Positions 58,718 to 64,000 of a DNA stretch of 64,000 nucleotides are shown in pieces. Under the pieces are notes generated by a model. It searched no databases. It was not told where the DNA came from and was given only the letters and a program-made list of their open reading frames with translations. Source of the stretch: Nonomuraea guangzhouensis (GTDB lineage Bacteria > Actinomycetota > Actinomycetes > Streptosporangiales > Streptosporangiaceae). The translations under genes were made by a program, and so were the position numbers. Within the stretch, counting starts at the first letter, position 1; each line of letters starts with the position of its first letter. The stretch is from NCBI RefSeq assembly GCF_019396345.1, contig NZ_JAHKRM010000004.1, positions 124,001 to 188,000 of the forward strand, in the 5' to 3' direction.

Positions 58718-58755
58718 CCTACACAAACAGTAGGAAAATAGGGTTTTTATGTCAA
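58718..58755 (-). promoter_or_regulatory. Promoter with overlapping operator for the LLM-ABC operon
   Basis: On the minus strand TTGACA (58755-58750), 17-bp spacer, TACTGT (58732-58727) form a near-consensus housekeeping promoter. The -10 lies inside the inverted repeat CCTAC-N7-GTAGG (58718-58734), so a repressor bound there would block RNA polymerase. The spacer is AT-rich, unusual for this DNA. Confidence 0.72.
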
Positions 58756-58764
58756 TGCCCCCAC

Positions 58765-59046
58765 GGAGTTGCGCCCTCCTTCCCGTACGGCCAGGCACTG
58801 CCCGACCCGCGCGCGAGCTACACGGTCATGGTGTACGTGCTCGGCGCCATCGCGCTGGAGGCAGCGGAACTCGAAGGCACCGGCCCCGTGCCGCCGGAGG
58901 AGGAGCGGATCGCCGCCCGCCAGGCCGCCTTCGCCGTCGACCCGGCGCTCTTCCCGCGCACGCACGCCGCGGCCGACGCCATCGCCGCCTACATCTCGAC
59001 GGAACAGTTCCGCTGGGGGCTGGAGCGGCTGCTGTCGAGCCTGTGA
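58765..59046 (+). pseudogene. C-terminal fragment of a TetR-family regulator
   Basis: The frame from about 58765 reads VMVYVLGAIALEAAELEGTG, then DPALFPRTHAAADAIAAYIS and FRWGLERLLSSL, the typical end of a TetR ligand domain. No HTH is encoded upstream, where the LLM promoter lies instead. It is likely the stump of a deleted regulator, perhaps the former repressor of the operon. Confidence 0.6.
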
Positions 59047-59058
59047 CCCCGCGTCCCG

Positions 59059-59586
59059 CTACGGCGAATCGGGCGTGGTCAGCAGGCCGCGCAGGACGCG
59101 GGCGAGCACGGCCGCGTCGTCCGGCGACAGGCCGGCGGCCAGCCGGGTCAGGTTGGCGGCGTGCTCGGTGAGCGCGGCGTCGATGACCCGCAGACCCTCC
59201 TCGGTGAGCGCGATGCGGAAGCTGCGGCGGTCGGCCCGGTCGAGACTCCGCTCGACCAGCCCCGCCGCCTCCAGCCGGTCGAGGCGGTTGGTCATGCCGG
59301 CCCGCGACATCATCAGCGTCGCCGACAGCTCCGACGGGATCAGCGTGTACGGAGACCCGCGCCTGCGCAGCGCGGACAGCACGTCGAACTCACCCTGACG
59401 CAGCCCGTGCCGCGCGAACACCTGCTCGACCGCCGCCTCCACGACCCGCGACACCATGGCGATCCGGCCGAACACCGCCATGGCCGACAGATCCAGGTCG
59501 GGCCGCTCGCGGCGCCACTGCTCCACTATCGCGTCGACAGCGTCCCGCGACTGGTCGGGGGCCTGCTCCTCCGGCTCGCCGTTCAT
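59059..59586 (-). CDS. MarR-family transcriptional regulator
   Basis: About 175-aa winged-helix dimer: FARHGLRQGEFDVLSALRRR, LSATLMMSRAGMTNRLDRLE, GLVERSLDRADRRSFRIALT (the wing). Start ATG 59586 follows AGGATCGACCCC; ATG 59622 is possible. It is encoded between a TetR stub and the ANTAR gene; the target is unknown, though the adjacent LLM promoter palindrome is a candidate. Confidence 0.9.
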   Translation of the reverse strand: MNGEPEEQAPDQSRDAVDAIVEQWRRERPDLDLSAMAVFGRIAMVSRVVEAAVEQVFARHGLRQGEFDVLSALRRRGSPYTLIPSELSATLMMSRAGMTNRLDRLEAAGLVERSLDRADRRSFRIALTEEGLRVIDAALTEHAANLTRLAAGLSPDDAAVLARVLRGLLTTPDSP

Positions 59587-59614
59587 GGGGTCGATCCTAT
59601 TTGGACCGTGCGTA

Positions 59615-60325
59615 CTAACCATGCGGCGCGATCCACAGGCCCCCGTCGGTCACCTCCTGGGCGACGTCCAGGAGCTTGCGGTTGCGGGCGCGGGCGTGCT
59701 CGCGCAGCACGCCGAAGGCGTCCTCGATGCCGACGCCCAGGCGCGCGGCCAGCATGCCCTTCGCCTGCTCGATGAGGACGCGGCTGTCCAGGGCGTTCTG
59801 GAGCTGCTCGGCCACGAGCTCCTGCCGGCGTACGGTCCGCTGCTGGAGGATGCCGATGGCGGCCACCTCCGCCATCGCCTGGCCGAGCTCGGCGAGCGCG
59901 GGGTCCAGGTCTCCGGTGGTGGCGCGGAAGAGGCTCATCGAGCCGAGCCGCTGGTCGCGCAGGCGGATCGGCAGCGTGTGGACCGCGGCGTACCCGGCGG
60001 CGCGGGCGGCGGGCGCCCACCGGGGCCAGCCTCCGCGCTCACCGGCCACGTCGGGGCAGAACACCGGCCGGGCGCCGTGGTAGGAGTCCAGCCCCGGCCC
60101 TTCCGCATGACGGAGCTGCAGGAGCTGGAGCTCGTACGCCGCGTCGTCCGATGCGGCCGCCAGCTCGGCCCCGGGAAGGTCGAGCAGCAGCACTCCGGCG
60201 GCGCTGACCTGGAGCAGTTCGGCGCCGTACCGGGCCAGTGCGCGCAGGTGGTCCTGGAGATCGAAGCCGGGGCGCAGCGTGTCCGCGAGCTCGAGCAAGG
60301 CGCGGCGGACTCGTCGGTCGTCCAT
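59615..60325 (-). CDS. GAF-ANTAR domain antitermination regulator
   Basis: 236-aa protein. The N-terminal GAF sensor (LLQVSAAGVLLLDLPGAELA, TLPIRLRDQRLGSMSLF) and the C-terminal ANTAR RNA-binding three-helix bundle (LQNALDSRVLIEQAKGMLAA, then RARNRKLLDVAQEV) match actinobacterial ANTAR regulators. These bind paired hairpins in nascent RNA to prevent termination. ATG 60325 has GAGGAGAGG upstream. Targets are not evident. Confidence 0.92.
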   Translation of the reverse strand: MDDRRVRRALLELADTLRPGFDLQDHLRALARYGAELLQVSAAGVLLLDLPGAELAAASDDAAYELQLLQLRHAEGPGLDSYHGARPVFCPDVAGERGGWPRWAPAARAAGYAAVHTLPIRLRDQRLGSMSLFRATTGDLDPALAELGQAMAEVAAIGILQQRTVRRQELVAEQLQNALDSRVLIEQAKGMLAARLGVGIEDAFGVLREHARARNRKLLDVAQEVTDGGLWIAPHG

Positions 60326-60487
60326 CCCGGTCCTCTCCTCGTCTGAAGACGTGGAACAAGGGGCCACCAGGGTCTGGAGCGGCATTCGGCTTCACAGCTT
60401 AGTGTTGCCTATCCTTCCCGCCGCCACCTCGGGGGGAAATCTCCCCCTCCGGGTGCGATCTCGTACACCGGCGAGATGTGCAACTTT

Positions 60488-60499
60488 ATTTGCGCAAAT
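60488..60499. promoter_or_regulatory. Palindrome ATTTGCGCAAAT upstream of the ArsR gene
   Basis: Perfect 12-bp palindrome 25 bp before the start codon, in an AT-rich patch. Likely the operator for the adjacent ArsR-type regulator. Confidence 0.6.
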
Positions 60500-60524
60500 T
60501 TTCTTTCGCTTCTAAAGTGGAGTC

Positions 60525-61112
60525 ATGGCCCAGCATGAGACCCGCCGCATCAGCGATCTCGACGAGCTCAAGGCGTTCACCCACCCGCTGCGCCTGAAGC
60601 TCTACCGAGCCCTTCTCGTGGCCGGCACGGCCACCGCCTCCCAGTTGGCCGACCAGGTCGACGAAGCCGTCTCCCTGATCAGCTATCACCTGCGCAAGCT
60701 GGCCGCGCTCGGCCTCATCGAGGAGGCCGAGCCGCAGAGCGGCGACGGCAGGGAGCGCTGGTGGCAGGTCGTCTCCCAGCACCTCAGCGTCATGTCCCAG
60801 GACCCGGACGACCCCCCGGAGACCACCGCCGCCCGCACCGCGCTGACCCGCGTGGCGTACCGGGTGCAGGGCGAGCTGTATGAGCGCTATCTCGACGAGC
60901 AGCTCGCCTGGCCGGCGGAGTGGCGCGGCGCGACGTTCAACTCCGAATACCTGACCACGCTCACCAGCGAGGAGCTGCGACTGCTCGGCCAGGAGATCGA
61001 CGCGGTCGTCGAGCGGTGGTGGGCGCACGGCAGGGCCGCCCAGGAGGCGGGCGACACCGAAGCCCGCGAGCACGTCGCCTTGCAGTTCTTCGGATTCCCG
61101 TTCCGCGCTTGA
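60525..61112 (+). CDS. ArsR-type winged-helix regulator (HTH_20)
   Basis: 195-aa regulator. The N-terminal wHTH (ELKAFTHPLRLKLYRALLVA, ADQVDEAVSLISYHLRKLAA) resembles the ArsR/SmtB superfamily without metal-binding Cys. The C-terminal helical region (GELYERYLDEQLAWPAEWRG) fits the DUF-type extension of YdfF-like actinobacterial regulators that control the next transporter gene; here the neighbour is only a 71-aa protein. Confidence 0.88.
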   Translation: MAQHETRRISDLDELKAFTHPLRLKLYRALLVAGTATASQLADQVDEAVSLISYHLRKLAALGLIEEAEPQSGDGRERWWQVVSQHLSVMSQDPDDPPETTAARTALTRVAYRVQGELYERYLDEQLAWPAEWRGATFNSEYLTTLTSEELRLLGQEIDAVVERWWAHGRAAQEAGDTEAREHVALQFFGFPFRA

Positions 61113-61133
61113 GACTTACCAGGAGGTCGGCAC

Positions 61134-61349
61134 ATGCACCCCGACATGCATCTCTACACCGAACAACACAGAGCCACCGAATTACGGGCCGAGGTGACCA
61201 GGTGGCGCCTGCACCGAGACTGCCGGCGCGAGCTGCCGCCCCGGTGGGCGGCCGGTGTGACGGCGCTCGGCTGGACGCTGGTGTCAGCCGGCCTGCGCCT
61301 GATCAGCCTGCCCCAGCGGCCACCCGTGCACCGTTCGGCGCTCCGGTGA
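61134..61349 (+). CDS. Small basic hypothetical protein
   Basis: 71-aa protein with an Arg-rich N-terminal half (VTRWRLHRDCRREL) and one hydrophobic segment (AAGVTALGWTLVSAGLRLIS). AGGAGG lies 8 nt before ATG 61134. It is probably co-transcribed with the ArsR gene 21 bp upstream. It may be a small membrane-associated partner. Confidence 0.65.
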   Translation: MHPDMHLYTEQHRATELRAEVTRWRLHRDCRRELPPRWAAGVTALGWTLVSAGLRLISLPQRPPVHRSALR

Positions 61350-61405
61350 TCACCGCTGATAGCCTTATGGCGTAAGGAATTACCGCGTCCGTGAGGAGTC
61401 GTCAG

Positions 61406-62233
61406 GTGGTGGTCTTCGCCGGCCAGGGAGACGCGCGCCGCTCGATGGGCCTGCTGTGGCGCGCGACGGCGCCGGAGGAGCCCCGCACCGGCCCGGGCCC
61501 CAAACCGGGGCTGAACGTGGACATGATCGTGGACGCCGCGATCGCGGTCGCCGACGAGCAGGGCATGGCGGCCCTGTCCATGCGCGCGGTGGGCGAACGC
61601 CTCGGCCGCACGGCGATGGCCCTCTACACGTACGTGCCCAGCAAGAGCGAACTGATCGACCTGATGTACGACCACGCCCTGGCCGAGCTGCCCACCGGCT
61701 ACGACCTGGAAGACGGCTGGCGGACAGCCGTGACGTCGTGGGCCGGGGACATCTGGGCGTTCTACGTCCGCCATCCGTGGGTGCTGCAGGTGTCGCAGGC
61801 CCGGCCGGTGCTGGGGCCCCACGAGTTCGTGATGCTGGAGACGCTGGTGGGCCTGCTCCGCGCCACCGGACTGCGCGGCGGGCGGCTCCGGGGCATCGTC
61901 TCGCTGCTGACCGACTTCATCCGGGGCGCGGCCAGGACGGTCGCGGAGTCCCGCCAGGCGCCGGCGGTGACCGGGGTGTCCGACGAGGAGTGGTGGCACG
62001 CCCGATCGGCGCTGCTGGAAGAGGTCGCACCTGGGTTCGCCGAGCGTTTCCCGATGGTCGTCTGGATCGAGACCGACGACCCGCCTCCCCGCTCGAGTGA
62101 GGCCGCGCGGTCCGGCCAGGCCACGACCTACCTGGAGGACAAGGCGAGACCGGCCTTCGCCGCCGGGCTCACCGTCGTGCTCGACGGGATCGAGGCGGCC
62201 ATCGACCGCGCGGGCGTCAACCCGGCAGGCTGA
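61406..62233 (+). CDS. TetR-family transcriptional regulator
   Basis: 275-aa TetR: NVDMIVDAAIAVADEQGMAA, LSMRAVGERLGRTAMALYTY, VPSKSELIDLMYD. The long C-terminal domain (DGWRTAVTSWAGDIWAFY) fits the TetR_C_E-type regulators of drug efflux. GTG 61406 is chosen for AGGAG 7 nt upstream; GTG 61391 and ATG 61445 are alternatives. No obvious target adjoins it. Confidence 0.88.
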   Translation: MVVFAGQGDARRSMGLLWRATAPEEPRTGPGPKPGLNVDMIVDAAIAVADEQGMAALSMRAVGERLGRTAMALYTYVPSKSELIDLMYDHALAELPTGYDLEDGWRTAVTSWAGDIWAFYVRHPWVLQVSQARPVLGPHEFVMLETLVGLLRATGLRGGRLRGIVSLLTDFIRGAARTVAESRQAPAVTGVSDEEWWHARSALLEEVAPGFAERFPMVVWIETDDPPPRSSEAARSGQATTYLEDKARPAFAAGLTVVLDGIEAAIDRAGVNPAG

Positions 62234-62334
62234 CCTCCGGGTCGCCGTCGGCGGAAAACGCGTTGAGCGGCCGCCCCCCTCTGTGGCAGCGTCGGCCGGG
62301 ACGGTCTCCCGCGATCCATCAGGAGGTGTGGCAC

Positions 62335-62394
62335 ATGGCCACCAAGGTCCTCGGCGAAGTCTCGGCTCACACTTCGACGCGAGTGGTCGCCTGA
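62335..62394 (+). CDS. Possible 19-aa peptide
   Basis: AGGAGG lies 8 nt before an ATG encoding MATKVLGEVSAHTSTRVVA. No family is recognised. It may be a leader peptide for the gene at 62452, the stub of a lost gene, or chance. Confidence 0.35.
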   Translation: MATKVLGEVSAHTSTRVVA

Positions 62395-62451
62395 CGCGTA
62401 CCGGGCTCCTCGCGTTGGAGTGATCTTCCATCACGATCACGAGGAGCAAGA

Positions 62452-63252
62452 GTGACTTCCCCATCATCCTTCGAACCCCTGCTGGGGGCCGAGGGCAATC
62501 CCACGCCGGTGGTCCGGCACGGCGACGTCGTGCTGCGCCCGGCCGGGCCGTGGACGGACAGCGTTCACGCGCTGCTGCTGCATCTGGAGAACGTGGGCTT
62601 CACCGGGAGCCCGCGCCTGGTCGGCGACGGTTACGACGAGGAGGGACGTGACGCCGTCAGCTACATCGACGGCGACTTCGTCCATCCGCACGCCTGGTCC
62701 GACGAGGGCGTGTGGCAGGCGGGCCGCCTGCTGCGCGCGCTCCACGACGCGACGGCCGGATTCCGGCCGCCGCCGGACGCGGTGTGGCAGCCGTGGCCGT
62801 TCGAGAGTTCCGCGTCCGATGCGATCATCAGCCATCGCGACACGGGACCGTGGCACACCGTGGCCCGCGACGGCCTGCCGGTCGCCTACATCGACTGGAC
62901 CAGCGCCGGTCCGATCGATCGGCTGGACGACGTGGCGGGTGCCGCGTGGTGGAACGCCCAGTTGCACGACGACGACGTCGCCGAACGGCAGAACCTGCCC
63001 GGCGCGGAGGCACGCGCGGGTCAGCTGCGCCGCTTCCTCGACGGCTACGGGCTCACCGCAGCCGAACGCGACGGCTTCGTCACGCGGATGATCGAGTTCG
63101 CCATCCGTGACTGCGCGTCCGTGGCGGTCAGGTCGCGGATCACGCCCGAGACCAGGGACCCGGGCCCGCTGTGGGCCCTGGCCTGGCAGGCGCGGGCGGC
63201 GGCCTGGATGCTGCGCCACCGGCCACTCCTGGAGAACGCCCTCGCGGCGTAG
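62452..63252 (+). CDS. Aminoglycoside phosphotransferase (APH)-like protein with degenerate catalytic loop
   Basis: 266-aa kinase-fold protein: GDVVLRPAGPW, a C-lobe entry GRLLRALHDATAGF, catalytic loop ISHRDTGPWHTVARDGLPVA and IDWTSAGPIDRLDDVA. The usual H-x-D-x(4)-N loop has His where the Mg-binding Asn is expected, and IDW is followed by Thr. It may phosphorylate a small hydroxylated compound weakly or have lost activity. GTG 62452 follows GAGGAGC. Confidence 0.82.
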   Translation: MTSPSSFEPLLGAEGNPTPVVRHGDVVLRPAGPWTDSVHALLLHLENVGFTGSPRLVGDGYDEEGRDAVSYIDGDFVHPHAWSDEGVWQAGRLLRALHDATAGFRPPPDAVWQPWPFESSASDAIISHRDTGPWHTVARDGLPVAYIDWTSAGPIDRLDDVAGAAWWNAQLHDDDVAERQNLPGAEARAGQLRRFLDGYGLTAAERDGFVTRMIEFAIRDCASVAVRSRITPETRDPGPLWALAWQARAAAWMLRHRPLLENALAA

Positions 63253-63261
63253 CCCGACAAC

Positions 63262-63293
63262 GGTGGCTGCCGTTTCTTCGGACGGCAGCCACC
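63262..63293 (+). terminator. Hairpin terminator after the APH-like gene
   Basis: Perfect 12-bp stem GGTGGCTGCCGT/ACGGCAGCCACC with loop TTCTTCGG, 9 nt after the stop codon. Confidence 0.85.
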
Positions 63294-63300
63294 CACCCAG

Positions 63301-63399
63301 CTGCGAGCGGCTGACGGCCCTGGTCCTGCGACCGCTGACGGCTCAGGCCTTGCGAGCGGCTGGCGCCCCAGGTCTTGTGAGCGGCTGACGGCTCAGGCC
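63301..63399. repeat. About 25-bp tandem repeat x4
   Basis: Units at 63301, 63326, 63350 and 63375, each close to TTGCGAGCGGCTGACGGCTC plus AGGCC or TGGTC. The last unit runs into the stop codon of the convergent TetR gene. Confidence 0.8.
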
Positions 63400-64000
63400 A
63401 CGCCCGGTGCGCCCAACCGGCCCACGCCGTTGGCCAGCAGGGCGAACGCCTGCTCGGCCTCGTTCGCCGCGCCCGCGTAGCGCTCGTCCGCGGCCTCGCC
63501 GGCCGCCAGCAGTCTGGCGTTGTCCAGCATCAGCATCCAGTGGACCGCCACGATCTGGACGGCCGCCAGGCGCGCGGCGAACTCACCGACGGCCGCCGTC
63601 TCGCGCAGCGCGTCGGCGAGCGCCCGCTCGGCCCCCGCCTGAAACCGGTACATCCGGGCCACCAGCGCCGGCGTCTCCAGGACCATCCGGTAGAGCGCCA
63701 CGATCGGCGGCAGGTCATTGAGGCCGGTGATCGGGTCCCGCCTGGCCAGCGCGTCGAGGTAGCGCACCCGCAGCGCCTCCAGCGGCGCCATGCCCGCCGG
63801 CCGGGCCCGGACCACCTGGCCGAGCTCCGCCTCGTGATCGGCGAACCGGTGCACCACGAGGTCTTCCTTGGCCGGGAAGTAGGCGAACAACGTGCGCCTG
63901 GACACCTCGGCCGCCTCCGCGACCTGGGCCACGGACACCTGGTCGAACCCATGCCGCAGGAACAGCTCGACCGCCGCCTCGGAGATCGCCGTGTGCGTCC
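63393..64000 (-). CDS. TetR-family transcriptional regulator, N-terminus beyond the right edge
   Basis: The frame enters from the right edge as HTAISEAAVELFLRHGFDQV, continues with the HTH VAQVAEAAEVSRRTLFAYFP and a ligand domain (YRMVLETPALVARMYRFQAG). The visible 201 residues are nearly the full family length, so only a few N-terminal residues are missing. An internal Met at 63938 is not the true start, because homology extends upstream of it. Confidence 0.9.
   Translation of the reverse strand, partial: THTAISEAAVELFLRHGFDQVSVAQVAEAAEVSRRTLFAYFPAKEDLVVHRFADHEAELGQVVRARPAGMAPLEALRVRYLDALARRDPITGLNDLPPIVALYRMVLETPALVARMYRFQAGAERALADALRETAAVGEFAARLAAVQIVAVHWMLMLDNARLLAAGEAADERYAGAANEAEQAFALLANGVGRLGAPGVA

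Noticed and set aside
60396..60470. Terminator at GGGGGG-AAATCT-CCCCC upstream of the ArsR gene
   Set aside because: The stem is only 5 bp of G/C and lies between two divergent promoters, where a terminator is not expected.

Overview
The window is high-GC (roughly 70% or more) actinobacterial DNA. The gene content suggests a filamentous actinomycete of the Streptomyces/Streptosporangiaceae type, with Nonomuraea-like genera a reasonable guess. Supporting traits are GTG starts, many 4-bp gene overlaps, secreted lectins and inhibitors, LCP and ANTAR proteins, many one-component regulators, and remains of a pSAM2-like integrative element. No marker gene such as rRNA is present, so the taxonomy is an inference.

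Layout. 1-13.7 kb is ordinary accessory chromosome: a secreted S8 protease (cut by the left edge) beside two tandem TrmB/LuxR-type regulators, a divergent LysR/MFS pair with two clear T-N11-A boxes, an alpha/beta hydrolase, an RDD protein, a TetR, an LCP cell-wall ligase, a GH36 alpha-galactosidase, a divergent AraC/PhyH pair and an I36-type secreted protein. 14-21 kb is a decayed mobile-element zone. It holds a DUF5919 XRE regulator with three overlapping small genes, a frameshifted HTH-UTRA regulator, two markedly AT-richer cargo genes (a DUF6414-like protein and a membrane-anchored protein) each preceded by a copy of the same ~150-bp leader, a RepSA remnant fused to a tyrosine-integrase remnant, a 50-nt tRNA-Pro 3' fragment, and truncated TetR and SDR genes. 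A 24-bp sequence occurs three times, at the 3' ends of the two regulators and of the integrase.

21-25 kb is a glycoside-utilisation locus (cupin, LacI, GH3). 25-29.8 kb has a CopD-CtaG copper/haem-copper assembly gene and a GntR-MFS pair. 29.8-34.8 kb is a five-gene biotin-type ECF transporter operon (bioY, acyl-CoA ligase, atypical thiolase, bioM, bioN). 35-40 kb is rich in secreted proteins: a pentapeptide-repeat protein, a second I36 protein, a ricin-B lectin of three near-identical repeats, an exported protein, an Asp/Glu racemase and a Tat-exported beta-propeller lectin. 40-48.6 kb holds two XRE/MmyB-like regulators around NmrA, cupin and aldo-keto reductase genes, and two DesK/NarL-type two-component systems. 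48.9-58.7 kb is a tightly coupled operon: a 16-aa leader peptide, four LLM flavin monooxygenases, a solute-binding lipoprotein, two permeases and a double ATPase. It is probably for uptake and oxidative cleavage of an organosulfur- or amine-type compound. 59-64 kb is regulators (MarR, GAF-ANTAR, ArsR, TetR x2), small proteins and a phosphotransferase-like protein.

Two themes stand out. First, at least seven genes carry in-frame tandem repeats with units divisible by three (9, 15, 18, 24, 27, about 129 bp), while the intergenic repeat arrays have units near 34 and 25 bp. Second, several operons use chains of ATGA/GTGA overlaps, so subunit ratios are probably set by translational coupling.
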